This document shows, one piece after another, positions 53,097 through 61,316 of a stretch of DNA of 64,000 bases. Below the pieces are notes generated by a model. It made no database searches. It had not been told where the DNA came from and saw only the letters and a program-made list of their open reading frames with translations. Origin of the DNA: Aliarcobacter faecis (GTDB lineage: Bacteria > Campylobacterota > Campylobacteria > Campylobacterales > Arcobacteraceae). Position 1 is the stretch's first letter. Every line of letters starts with the position of its first letter. The DNA is taken from the NCBI RefSeq assembly GCF_013201705.1, contig NZ_CP053837.1, positions 806,001 through 870,000 on the forward strand, given 5' to 3'. A program made the translations under genes and the position numbers.

Positions 53097-53516
53097 ATGT
53101 TATTAATGAAACTTCAAGCAAGAGAAAAATTTGCCTTTTTACAACTAGCACACTATTTAGCAAGAATTGATAATGATTTCGGGAAGAGTGAAGAAGAGAT
53201 TATTTTAGAGTATTGTGCTGAGATGGGAATCGAGAACTTAGACTCTTTTGATGTGAAAAATTTTAGTCTTGAAGATACTTTAAAAAATTTTAAAAGTGAA
53301 AGAAGTAAGAAAATAGTTATTTTAGAGCTTATGATTTTAATCCATATTGATAGAAGTTTCAATATAAATGAACAGATTTTAATAGATAAAATTTCTCGAA
53401 ATTTTGGATTGGAGCTTGAAAACTTAGATGATTATTCTCAATGGGGAAAATCTGTTGCAATGCTTTATGAAGTTGCAAAAGTTTTCATTGATGATAGAGA
53501 TAGAAATCTTGAATAG
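53097..53516 (+). CDS. TerB-like helical protein
   Basis: The 139-residue all-helical soluble protein contains KFAFLQLAHYLARIDNDFGKSEEEII, read in part, with acidic loop residues and a repeat of the same idea at LMILIHIDRSFNINEQILID. This fits the TerB fold, where two acidic loops follow helices. It is the first gene of a tightly spaced run ending in priA. Function is unknown. Confidence 0.7.
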   Translation: MLLMKLQAREKFAFLQLAHYLARIDNDFGKSEEEIILEYCAEMGIENLDSFDVKNFSLEDTLKNFKSERSKKIVILELMILIHIDRSFNINEQILIDKISRNFGLELENLDDYSQWGKSVAMLYEVAKVFIDDRDRNLE

Positions 53517-53533
53517 ATTTAGGATAAATTCTA

Positions 53534-53734
53534 ATGCAGCTAATAGATAATTTAGATAGTAAAATTGAAAAATTATTATATGAATATGAAAAATTAAAAC
53601 TTGAAAATATTGCTTTGATACAAGAGTTAGATAAACTTAAAAATGAAAATGATGAATTGATAAAAAATAATCAAGATATGATTTTGGAAATAAATAGTAC
53701 TTTGGCATTAATTGGAGGTAAAAATATTGAATAA
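53534..53734 (+). CDS. Small coiled-coil protein
   Basis: The 66-residue protein is nearly one continuous coiled coil (residues ~5-50) with leucine heptads: IEKLLYEYEKLKLENIALIQ and following residues. It resembles ZapB-type cell-division coiled coils in size and composition only. It starts 17 bases after the TerB-like gene and its end overlaps the next gene by 8 bases. Confidence 0.7.
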   Translation: MQLIDNLDSKIEKLLYEYEKLKLENIALIQELDKLKNENDELIKNNQDMILEINSTLALIGGKNIE

Positions 53735-53936
53735 AGATATAACGTTTCATATAAATAATTTAGCTTATACTATAAATGTTGATGAAGAGTTGGAAAAAGA
53801 GCTTTGCAAATATTTAGATTTATCTAAAAATAATGATACAAAAGAGCTTTTGATAGCATATTTAAATTTAAGTCAAGAGTTTAGAGTATTTAGAAAAAAT
53901 GTTGAAGAAATAACAGAAAAATTATCAGGATTTTAG
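53727..53936 (+). CDS. Small protein, possibly ZapA-like
   Basis: I chose the TTG at 53727 because GGAGGT lies 7 bases upstream at 53714-53719. The frame also opens at a TTG at 53712, but that would place the start before the ribosome site. The product has 69 residues: a short beta start (DITFHINNLAYTINVDEELE) and a helical rest (LLIAYLNLSQEFRVFRKNVE). A beta hairpin followed by long helices, next to a ZapB-like coiled coil, hints at a ZapA-like pair, but this is weak. It overlaps the coiled-coil gene by 8 bases. Confidence 0.6.
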   Translation: MNKDITFHINNLAYTINVDEELEKELCKYLDLSKNNDTKELLIAYLNLSQEFRVFRKNVEEITEKLSGF

Positions 53937-53937
53937 A

Positions 53938-54366
53938 ATAAAAGCTTTCTCTTTACTTGAAATAATAATAGCTATAGTTCTACTAGCTTTAATCTTATCT
54001 TTTGCTATTCCTAAATTCAATAATCTTAATGAAAACTCAAATATATTGACCTTAAAATCACAATATGCTCTAATACAATCAGCAATTACAAAGGCAAAAA
54101 ATAGAGATATTTTACTTCAAAACCAAGTAAATATCAACTCTTTAGATAGTGCAAAAATAAATATAGAAGATGAAGAACTTTTTAAAAATATTTTGCCAAA
54201 AGCTATACTTTCTACAACTATAAATGATAAAGAATATGGACATTGGGCAAAAATATCAGATAAAAAGTATCTATTTTTTACACAAAGTAAAACTTTTGAG
54301 TTTATTTTTGAAAATAACCAATTTCTTTGTGTTAGTAATGAAATTTTATGTAAAGAGATAGAATGA
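53938..54366 (+). CDS. Type IV pilin/pseudopilin-like protein with an apparent AUA start
   Basis: The frame from 53938 encodes (M)KAFSLLEIIIAIVLLALILS and then FAIPKFNNLNEN, a classic prepilin N-terminus: a very short basic leader, cleavage before Phe, Glu5 of the mature chain and a hydrophobic helix. About 110 residues of small globular domain follow; total 142. No ATG, GTG or TTG exists between the in-frame stop at 53911 and this helix. ATA at 53938 follows AGGA by 7 bases and the previous stop by one base, so AUA initiation is the best reading. A start at TTG 54046 would delete the whole pilin signature. Its end overlaps priA (ATGA). Confidence 0.7.
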   Translation: MKAFSLLEIIIAIVLLALILSFAIPKFNNLNENSNILTLKSQYALIQSAITKAKNRDILLQNQVNINSLDSAKINIEDEELFKNILPKAILSTTINDKEYGHWAKISDKKYLFFTQSKTFEFIFENNQFLCVSNEILCKEIE

Positions 54367-56210
54367 ACTATTATGAAGTAGCTATTTTAAAATCTCCTTT
54401 AGAAAATCTTACTTATCAAAGTGAAGATTTTATAGAAGAGGGAGACTTAGTTGAAGTTATTTTAGCAAATAGAAAAAACTCAAATCAAGCTGTTATTATA
54501 AAAAAAGTAGAAAAACCAGAGTTTAAATGTAGTGATATTTTAAAAGTAACAGATTTCTATTATAGCTCTTTTATGTTAGAAATAGCAGATTTTATAAGTA
54601 AGTATTATGTTTGTTCTTTGGGGCAAAGTTTATCTATTTTTCAATACTTTGACAAAAATATCAAGTATGAAAATAGAAAAATAGAGTTTAAAAAAGAGAT
54701 AAGTTTATCAAGTTTTCAGCAAGAAGCAAAAGAGTTTTTAGATAGTAAAAAACAATCTTTACTTTTTGCAAAAACTGGTGCTGGAAAGACTGAAATATAT
54801 ATAAAAACTATAAAAGAGATTTTAAGTTTAGATAAACAAGCTGTTTTTTTGATGCCAGAAATCTCTCTTACTCCTCAAATGCAAAAAAGACTTGAAGAGG
54901 TTTTTGGAAACAGTATTGCAATTTGGCACTCAAAAGTAGGAGTTAAAAAGAGAAAAGAGATTTTACAAAATCTTCAAAATGGAACAATAAAATTAATCGC
55001 AGGAGCTAGATCAGCACTTTTTTTACCATACAAAGATTTAGGGTTAATTATAGTTGATGAAGAGCATGATGATTCATATAAAAGTGATCAAACTCCAAGA
55101 TATAATGCAAAAGATTTGAGTATTTTTATAGCTAAAAAATTTGATTTAAAACTCATTTTAGGAAGTGCAACACCTTCTATAAATAGTTTTCATAAGATAG
55201 CATATTTTGAACTAGATAAAACTTTTTATGAAACACAAAAAAGATATATTTTTGAAAACTTAAGCCAAAAAATCTCACAAAATACACTTAAAAAGATTGA
55301 AGATACAATAAAAAATGGTAATCAAACAATAGTTTTTTTACCAACAAGAGCAAATTTTAAGCATCAAATCTGTTTTGATTGTGGGAAAAGTGTTGAGTGC
55401 CCGTTTTGTAGTGTTTCTATGAGTTTACATAAAAATGATTTAGCTTTAAAGTGTCATTATTGTGGTTTTGCCCAAAAAATTCCAGAATTTTGCCCATCTT
55501 GTAAAACTGGGATTATTAAAAATCATAGGGTTGGAACTGCAGAAATAGAAGAGATTTTAAAAGAAGAGTTCCCTAAAAATGTTATAAAAAGATTTGATAC
55601 AGATACGATAAAAAATGAAAAAATTTTAAAAACAACACTTGAAGAGTTTAATGAGAATAAAATTGATGTTTTAGTTGGCACTCAAATGCTTTCAAAAGGG
55701 CATGATTATCATAATGTAAAATTAGCTGTTGTTTTAGGAATTGATAGTTTACTAAATATGAACTCTTACAAAGCAAGAGAAAAAGCTCTATCTTTACTTA
55801 TTCAAATAGCTGGTAGAAGTGGAAGAAATGGTTTTGGAGAGGTATTAATAGAGACAAAAAATGAAGATTTTTTCAAACACTATTTAGAAGAGTCAAATTA
55901 TTTAGAGTTTTTACAAAGTGAATTAGAGTTTAGAAAGGATTTATATCCACCTTTTGTAAAATTGGCAAGAGTGGTACTCTCTTCAACAAATGGTTTAAAA
56001 ATAAAAGATGAGTTAAGCCAAATTGTAAAATATTTAAAAACTATAAAAGATATTGAAGTTGTAGGTTTTGGAGAGTGTGCAATTTTTAAAATAGCAAATA
56101 AATATAGGTATGAAATTTTGATTCGTTCAAAAAATTCAAAAGAGCTTTTAAAAGCACTTCACTCAATAAAATCAGCACATATTTTAATAGATATGGATAC
56201 AATTTATTAA
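54363..56210 (+). CDS. priA: Primosomal helicase PriA
   Basis: PriA restarts stalled replication forks. The 615-residue protein has an N-terminal DNA-binding part, Walker A FAKTGAGKTEIY at about 135-146 and DEEH (VDEEHDDSYKSDQTPRYN). Zinc cysteines lie at about 336-376: CFDCGKSVECPFC, CHYCGF and CPSCKTG. Motif QIAGRSGRNG follows. It is shorter than E. coli PriA (732) at the N-terminal domain, as is common in this phylum. It starts within the stop of the pilin-like gene. Confidence 0.96.
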   Translation: MNYYEVAILKSPLENLTYQSEDFIEEGDLVEVILANRKNSNQAVIIKKVEKPEFKCSDILKVTDFYYSSFMLEIADFISKYYVCSLGQSLSIFQYFDKNIKYENRKIEFKKEISLSSFQQEAKEFLDSKKQSLLFAKTGAGKTEIYIKTIKEILSLDKQAVFLMPEISLTPQMQKRLEEVFGNSIAIWHSKVGVKKRKEILQNLQNGTIKLIAGARSALFLPYKDLGLIIVDEEHDDSYKSDQTPRYNAKDLSIFIAKKFDLKLILGSATPSINSFHKIAYFELDKTFYETQKRYIFENLSQKISQNTLKKIEDTIKNGNQTIVFLPTRANFKHQICFDCGKSVECPFCSVSMSLHKNDLALKCHYCGFAQKIPEFCPSCKTGIIKNHRVGTAEIEEILKEEFPKNVIKRFDTDTIKNEKILKTTLEEFNENKIDVLVGTQMLSKGHDYHNVKLAVVLGIDSLLNMNSYKAREKALSLLIQIAGRSGRNGFGEVLIETKNEDFFKHYLEESNYLEFLQSELEFRKDLYPPFVKLARVVLSSTNGLKIKDELSQIVKYLKTIKDIEVVGFGECAIFKIANKYRYEILIRSKNSKELLKALHSIKSAHILIDMDTIY

Positions 56211-56247
56211 TTATTTAGTAAAATCTTAAAAAACTAAGGAAGATAAA

Positions 56248-56940
56248 ATGATAAACACAAAAGAGGATTTTAAAGAGCTTGTTTTAGATATAGAGAAACA
56301 AAATTGGTATAAAAAACCTTTAGCTTTTGGAATTGCAAGATTGAGTTGTGGAGTTTTAGATAAAAATCTTATACTTGAAGCTAGTTTTCCAGTTGTAAAT
56401 TGGAATGAAAATAGTGGAAGTGGAGCAATTTTTTTAAAAGCCATAAAAGAGAGTGGATTTGAGATAGATACAAGTAAAAGTGAAGCTATTTTTCCTTTGA
56501 CAGATACTTTTTTGACATTTTGTATTGAAGCCTATAAACCTTTTTATGAAGAGAAAGAGCAACATAAAAATCTTCAATTAATATCAACTTTAGCATCTTT
56601 ACCAATAGATAGTGGATTAAATCCTGATGATTTTAGAGTTGTATTTATTTTTGAAGATAAGAAACCACAAAGTGTTGAAGCTATTTATTTAAAACTTATT
56701 TCAAAACATAGTAAAAAAGTAGATGAACCAAATCTTGAAGGAATTGAAGATATTCTTACAAATTGTGCTTGGATTGATAGTGTTCCTGTTGAACTTGAAT
56801 GGTTAAGAAAGAATGAGATTTTGTTAAAAGTTGCTAATAAATTTCCAAAAATAGATTATGTTGGAAAATATTCTAAATTCTTAAAACATATAATCCCTGA
56901 AAATAATGAAACTGCTTGTAAGGCTAGTTTATTAAAATAG
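56248..56940 (+). CDS. Stand-alone N-terminal domain of tetrahydrodipicolinate N-succinyltransferase (DapD-like)
   Basis: The 230-residue protein matches the N-terminal domain of the long, Campylobacter-type DapD: MINTKEDFKELVLDIEKQ, then ASFPVVNWNENSGSGAIFLK, DDFRVVFIFEDKKPQSVEAI and finally LEWLRKNEILLK with KFLKHIIPENNE. In full-length DapD (about 390 residues) this last block leads into the left-handed beta-helix that binds succinyl-CoA. Here the chain stops 10 residues later, and the DNA after it shows no beta-helix repeats in any frame before the terminator. It therefore cannot carry out the reaction alone. It could be a paralogue with another role or a truncated gene. The family call is from recalled similarity. 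Confidence 0.72.
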   Translation: MINTKEDFKELVLDIEKQNWYKKPLAFGIARLSCGVLDKNLILEASFPVVNWNENSGSGAIFLKAIKESGFEIDTSKSEAIFPLTDTFLTFCIEAYKPFYEEKEQHKNLQLISTLASLPIDSGLNPDDFRVVFIFEDKKPQSVEAIYLKLISKHSKKVDEPNLEGIEDILTNCAWIDSVPVELEWLRKNEILLKVANKFPKIDYVGKYSKFLKHIIPENNETACKASLLK

Positions 56941-56968
56941 TTAAATAGCAAGATTTTTTGCTATTTAA
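56941..56968. terminator. Hairpin after the DapD-N-like gene
   Basis: TTAAATAGCAA / TTGCTATTTAA pair perfectly over 11 bp with a 6-base loop, immediately after the stop codon. It faces the convergent HTH gene. Confidence 0.75.
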
Positions 56969-56982
56969 TCAATTTATTAATA

Positions 56983-57171
56983 TCATTTTTTTACTTTAAA
57001 TTTCTCTTCCAAAGCTTTTAATTCATTTGCATTTTCTTGTGCCTTTTTTACTGCTTCTTCAAATGCAAAACCTTTCATAACAATTTCGTACAGTTTTGGT
57101 TTTTCTCTTCGCCAGTTTCTTAATGTTACAGGAGTTACTCCAATATATCCAGCCATATCTCTTTGAGTCAT
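56983..57171 (-). CDS. Small HTH DNA-binding protein
   Basis: The 62-residue protein begins MTQRDMAGYIGVTPVTLRNW, a helix-turn-helix with the Gly-Val turn and recognition helix (TPVTLRNWRRE). A helical, lysine-rich tail completes it. It could be a phage-like Cro/excisionase-type repressor or a small regulator of the divergent microprotein/Wzz-like pair. The target is unknown. TTTTTAAAAGGAA lies before the ATG. Confidence 0.75.
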   Translation of the reverse strand: MTQRDMAGYIGVTPVTLRNWRREKPKLYEIVMKGFAFEEAVKKAQENANELKALEEKFKVKK

Positions 57172-57341
57172 AAAATTCCTTTTTAAAGAAATTAACTCAA
57201 ATTATTTAACAGTTCAACTAATTAAATATTAACTTATTTATGTAATAAAGAGAAAATATTTAACTAGTATTAAAAATAAAAGGATAAAATACTTTCTGAA
57301 ATTTATAAAAAAAGGAAAATATTTTTCTTTAAAGGAAGTAT

Positions 57342-57437
57342 ATGAAAAGAAATTCTGCAAATGGTTTAGCTGCTCTTATCACATTTATAGTTTTAATACT
57401 ATATCTCTATTTTATCTTTAATAATCATTTATTTTAG
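57342..57437 (+). CDS. 31-residue membrane microprotein upstream of the Wzz-like gene
   Basis: The ATG at 57342 lies 5 bases after AAAGGA and encodes MKRNSANGLAALITFIVLIL plus 11 residues: a basic start and one hydrophobic helix ending in NNHLF. It ends 8 bases before the next ATG, so the two probably share an mRNA. The strong ribosome site and fit to the neighbour favour a real gene. Confidence 0.55.
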   Translation: MKRNSANGLAALITFIVLILYLYFIFNNHLF

Positions 57438-57445
57438 GATAGATA

Positions 57446-58024
57446 ATGAACGATAAAAGAGTTAATTATGAAGATGAGATAGATTTAAGAGAACTTTTTA
57501 AAACTATTTTGATATATAAAAAAGTTATAGTTATATTTGTAGCTTTTATTACTAGCTTATCTATTATCTATGTTATACAAAAAAATCCAATACCAATTTA
57601 TAAAGGAAAACTTTTTATTGAAATTGGTCATATTCAAGATAGAAATTTTCAACCAACTATTATTGAAAATGCTAATGATTTGGCATATATATTAAATTTA
57701 AAGTTTAATGTAAAAGCAGTTGTTCCAAAAGAAACAAAAAATAAAATTATAGAAATTGTTTTAGAAAATGAAAACAAAGATAAAATAAAAGAGAGTTTAA
57801 CAAATATAAAAAATTATATTATAGAAAAACATAAATCTGATACTTTATTTTATGAAAATGTTATTATGACAAAACAAATAGAAGATATTAAAATAGATGA
57901 TGATGCAATTAATAAACCTAAAAAAAAGCTTATAGTTTTAGTAACTTTTATTTCAAGTTTAGTACTGTCCATTTTTTTAGTTTTTTTGATAGATTTTATA
58001 AAAAAAGAGTATAAATCTTTTTGA
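57446..58024 (+). CDS. Wzz-like chain-length determinant domain protein
   Basis: The 192-residue inner membrane protein has two membrane helices, at about 27-47 and 165-186. The N-terminal block EDEIDLRELFKTILIYKKVI is the Wzz start, and INKPKKKLIVLVTFISSLVL matches the proline-containing second-helix motif. The periplasmic part between is only about 115 residues, well short of typical Wzz (about 300 in total). No polysaccharide synthesis genes are near, so the polymer controlled, if any, is unknown. Confidence 0.8.
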   Translation: MNDKRVNYEDEIDLRELFKTILIYKKVIVIFVAFITSLSIIYVIQKNPIPIYKGKLFIEIGHIQDRNFQPTIIENANDLAYILNLKFNVKAVVPKETKNKIIEIVLENENKDKIKESLTNIKNYIIEKHKSDTLFYENVIMTKQIEDIKIDDDAINKPKKKLIVLVTFISSLVLSIFLVFLIDFIKKEYKSF

Positions 58025-58072
58025 TTATTTATAAATTATTTGAATATAACCAAGCTATAAATCAAAATATCT

Positions 58073-58078
58073 TATAAT
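58073..58078 (+). promoter_or_regulatory. Putative -10 (TATAAT) for the ABC-F gene
   Basis: A perfect TATAAT lies 50 bases before the ATG at 58129, leaving an untranslated leader of about 40 bases. Confidence 0.45.
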
Positions 58079-58128
58079 CTCGCCTTTAATTTTACAAAAT
58101 CAGAAAAAGAGCAAAGAGATAAATAAAA

Positions 58129-59880
58129 ATGATAGAGCTAATAAATATAAAAAAATCATATCCAACACAAGATTTATATCAAGATTTAAACTTACGGTTA
58201 AATAAAGGTGATAAGGTTGGATTAGTTGGGCGAAATGGTACAGGAAAATCAACACTTTTTAAACTTATTCTTGGTGAAGAACAAGCTGATAGTGGGGATA
58301 TCGCACTTCCAAAAAACTATAAAATAGGTGCTTTAAAGCAATATTTTGATTTCACTGAAAAAACTTTGGTAGATGAAACAGCATTAGCCCTTGGTGAAGA
58401 TGATAAGTACAATATTTACAAAGCTGAGAAAATATTATTTGGTCTTGGTTTTAGTGAAGAGGATTTACAAAAAGAGCCAAAAAGTTTTTCAGGTGGTTAC
58501 CAAATAAGAATAAATCTAGCAAAACTACTTTTAACTGAACCAAATATGTTACTTCTTGATGAGCCTACAAACTACTTGGATATTTTATCTATAAGATGGC
58601 TTAGAGAGTTTTTAAAAAGTTTTGACGGGGAAGTTATACTTATAACTCACGATAGAGATTTTATGAATAGTGTTTGTACCCATACTATGGGGATTATTAG
58701 AAAAAATGCTTTTATTATTCAAGGTAGTACGAGCAAGTTTTTTGAGCAGTTAAGTGCAAATGAGGAGCATTATGAAAAACAAAAAATAGCTCAAGAGAAA
58801 AAAATTAAAGACCTTGAAGAGTTTATAGCTAAAAATAAAGCAAGAGCAGCAACAGCAACTTTAGCTCAATCAAAAGTAAAAATCTTAGAGAAAATGGATA
58901 TTTTAGAAGATATTGAGTACGACAAAGATTTAAGCTTTGATTTTAATTATAAAGATACAAGTGCTAAATTCTTAGTTGAAGTAAAAGATTTAAGTTTTGG
59001 ATATACAAAAGATAATACTCTATTTAAAGATATAACTTTTGCACTTAGTAGAGGTGAAACTTTAGGAATTATTGGGAAAAATGGTAAAGGAAAATCAACA
59101 CTTTTAAATGTAATTGCCGGAGAATTAAAAGCACAAAGTGGTAGTGTAGATTATCATCCAAGTACAGTTTTTGGACATTTTGGACAGACAAATATAAATC
59201 ATTTAAATCTAAATAATACAATTATTGAAGAGATACAAAGTGTAAATAACAAAATTCCAGAGCCAGTTATACGAAATATTTGTGGAATTATGATGTTTAG
59301 TGGAGATAATGCAAAGAAAAAAATATCACTTTTATCTGGAGGTGAAAAAAGTAGAGTAATGTTAGGGAAAATTATTGCAAAAGATGTAAATTTACTTTTC
59401 CTTGATGAGCCTACAAATCACCTTGATATTGAGTCAATAGAAGCACTTACAACTGCTATAAAAGAGTTCCAAGGTTCAAGTATTATTGTAACACACAGTG
59501 AAGAATTATTAAGAGCTGTTTGTGATAGATTGATAGTATTTACAAATGATGGTGCAGATTATTTTAATGGAACTTATGATGAGTTTTTAGAAAAAATAGG
59601 TTGGGGTGATGATATTGATGATAAAAAACCAGCTAAAAAAGAGATTAAAAGTGATAAACCAAAGATAAATAAGAAAGAGAGTAAAAAACTAAGAGCTGAA
59701 CTTGTGGCTAAAAAAAGCCAAGATTTAAAACCTTTAAAAGCAGAGCTTGAAGAGTTAGAAAAGAAAGCTTCTACACTCTTTGGAATTGATAAAACAAAAG
59801 TTGAAAACTCTATTTTGGAGATTATGCAAAAAATAGAGAGTATTAATAGTGAATTTGAAGAGAAGATGAGTGAGCTTTAA
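58129..59880 (+). CDS. ABC-F family ATPase (translation factor type)
   Basis: The 583-residue soluble protein has two ABC domains and no membrane part. Walker A motifs are GRNGTGKST (about 34-42) and GKNGKGKST (about 320-328). Signatures are FSGGYQIRINLAK and LSGGEKSRVMLGK, each followed by LLLDEPTNYLD or LFLDEPTNHLD. A linker coiled coil (about 210-260) and a C-terminal charged coiled coil (about 500-583) complete it. ABC-F proteins act on the ribosome; the C-terminal coil suggests the Uup or YheS branch. The subgroup is not fixed. Confidence 0.93.
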   Translation: MIELINIKKSYPTQDLYQDLNLRLNKGDKVGLVGRNGTGKSTLFKLILGEEQADSGDIALPKNYKIGALKQYFDFTEKTLVDETALALGEDDKYNIYKAEKILFGLGFSEEDLQKEPKSFSGGYQIRINLAKLLLTEPNMLLLDEPTNYLDILSIRWLREFLKSFDGEVILITHDRDFMNSVCTHTMGIIRKNAFIIQGSTSKFFEQLSANEEHYEKQKIAQEKKIKDLEEFIAKNKARAATATLAQSKVKILEKMDILEDIEYDKDLSFDFNYKDTSAKFLVEVKDLSFGYTKDNTLFKDITFALSRGETLGIIGKNGKGKSTLLNVIAGELKAQSGSVDYHPSTVFGHFGQTNINHLNLNNTIIEEIQSVNNKIPEPVIRNICGIMMFSGDNAKKKISLLSGGEKSRVMLGKIIAKDVNLLFLDEPTNHLDIESIEALTTAIKEFQGSSIIVTHSEELLRAVCDRLIVFTNDGADYFNGTYDEFLEKIGWGDDIDDKKPAKKEIKSDKPKINKKESKKLRAELVAKKSQDLKPLKAELEELEKKASTLFGIDKTKVENSILEIMQKIESINSEFEEKMSEL

Positions 59881-59883
59881 GCT

Positions 59884-59914
59884 AAATTTTCCAAGCTAAA
59901 GGCTTGGAAAATTT
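59884..59914. terminator. Bidirectional terminator between the ABC-F gene and benE
   Basis: AAATTTTCCAAGC / GCTTGGAAAATTT form a perfect 13-bp stem with a 5-base loop, flanked by A and T runs, between convergent genes. Confidence 0.85.
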
Positions 59915-59921
59915 AAATGAT

Positions 59922-61094
59922 TTAACCTTTTTTTAATTTATAATTTAATACAAAATAAGCAATCAATCCTAAAACTAATCCCCAAAATGCTCCACCAATA
60001 CCAAACATATTTATATTTGCAGCAGTTGCTAAAAATGTAATCATAGCAGCTTCTCTAGTACTGCTATCACTTATTGCATTTGAAAGGCTTCCAGCTATTG
60101 TACTTATTAGGGCAAGTCCAGCTAATGTACTAATAAATGCTGTTGGAAAAGCTGAAAATAAAGCTGCAAGTGTAACTCCAAATATACCAACTATAATATA
60201 AAATATTCCCGCTGCAATACCAGCAATATATCTTTTTGATGGATTTTCACAAGACTCTTTTCCTGTACAAATAGCTGCAGTTATAGCTGCGAGATTAAAA
60301 GCATGAGATCCAAAAGGTGCCATCAAAAGTGAACCTAAACCAGTAATTGCAAGAATAGGTTTTGCATTAGTTTTAAATCCATCATTTTTAAGTATTAATA
60401 AACCAGGCATATATTGTCCAGTTAGTGTGATTAAAAATAGTGGTAAAGCAACACTTAAAGTTGCATTTAATGAGAAAGCAGGTTCAGTAAAAATTGGAAA
60501 TGCTAATTTTAACTCAAAATTTGTAAAATCAATTTGTGATTGAAGAAGTAAAAAGATAAATCCAAAAATCAAAACATTTACAATAGCATATCTTGCAGAA
60601 AATTTCTTTGCTAGAAGGTAGACGAAGAACATTGAAACTGCCAATAATGGGTCAATTGTCATATTTAAAAAAGCAGAGATACCAAACTGCAATAAAATAC
60701 CTGCTAGTAGACCAGAAGCTATACTAATAGGAATTAATTTAATTAATTTTTCAAAATATCCAGTAACTCCTAATATAATAAATGCAAGAGCTGATAGTAA
60801 ATAAGCACCTATTGCTTCATTGTAAGGAATTGTTACAAGAGCAGTTATTAAAAATGCAGCAGCTGGTGTACTCCAAGCAGTTATAATTGGCTCTTTTGTG
60901 TGCCAACTAAGTAATATTCCAGTAATCCCAACTCCAATAGAGATAGACCAAACCCAAGAAGCAGTTTGTTCGGGACTTAGTCCAGCAATTTTTGCAGCTT
61001 GAAAGATTAAAATAAAGGTACCACCATAATTAACAATAACCGAGATTAATCCCGCTATTATTGGTGGTAAAATATTTGATACTTTCTTATCCAT
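59922..61094 (-). CDS. benE: BenE family (benzoate/H+ symporter-like) transporter
   Basis: The 390-residue inner membrane protein has about eleven to twelve helices. I chose the ATG at 61094 because AGGAGA lies 6-7 bases upstream; an upstream in-frame ATG at 61151 gives 19 residues that do not look like this family. Key blocks are FILIFQAAKIAGLSPEQTASWVW, read in part, EPIITAWSTPAAAFL, TGQYMPGLLILKNDG and GSHAFNLAAITAAICTG. This is the BenE pattern. No benzoate catabolism genes are nearby, so the real substrate may differ. Confidence 0.9.
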   Translation of the reverse strand: MDKKVSNILPPIIAGLISVIVNYGGTFILIFQAAKIAGLSPEQTASWVWSISIGVGITGILLSWHTKEPIITAWSTPAAAFLITALVTIPYNEAIGAYLLSALAFIILGVTGYFEKLIKLIPISIASGLLAGILLQFGISAFLNMTIDPLLAVSMFFVYLLAKKFSARYAIVNVLIFGFIFLLLQSQIDFTNFELKLAFPIFTEPAFSLNATLSVALPLFLITLTGQYMPGLLILKNDGFKTNAKPILAITGLGSLLMAPFGSHAFNLAAITAAICTGKESCENPSKRYIAGIAAGIFYIIVGIFGVTLAALFSAFPTAFISTLAGLALISTIAGSLSNAISDSSTREAAMITFLATAANINMFGIGGAFWGLVLGLIAYFVLNYKLKKG

Positions 61095-61316
61095 TTTTCT
61101 TCTCCTAAAATAAGATAGTGAAGTATAGAAAAATGAAAAGCTTTTAATCAATCTGATAATTGCTGATTTTAGAATATTATAAATGTATGAATACAGTTTC
61201 GTATTTAAGGGGCTTTATTACTATTTTATATATTTATAGTAAATAGCAATTTATGGATTGTAAAAAAAAATTTATTTTTCTATACTTTCAAAAAATTAAA
61301 ATTGGAAGTATAGAAA

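Noticed and set aside
54046-54366. Shorter pilin-like gene starting at TTG 54046
   Set aside because: It would remove the prepilin cleavage site and membrane helix that are perfectly formed upstream in the same frame.
56941-57341. Missing C-terminal DapD domain hidden by a frameshift
   Set aside because: The sequence after the stop is a perfect hairpin, then a convergent HTH gene; no hexapeptide-repeat coding was seen in any frame.
61095-61151. 19-residue N-terminal extension of BenE
   Set aside because: AGGAGA sits just upstream of the ATG at 61094, and the extension is aromatic-rich and unlike the family start.
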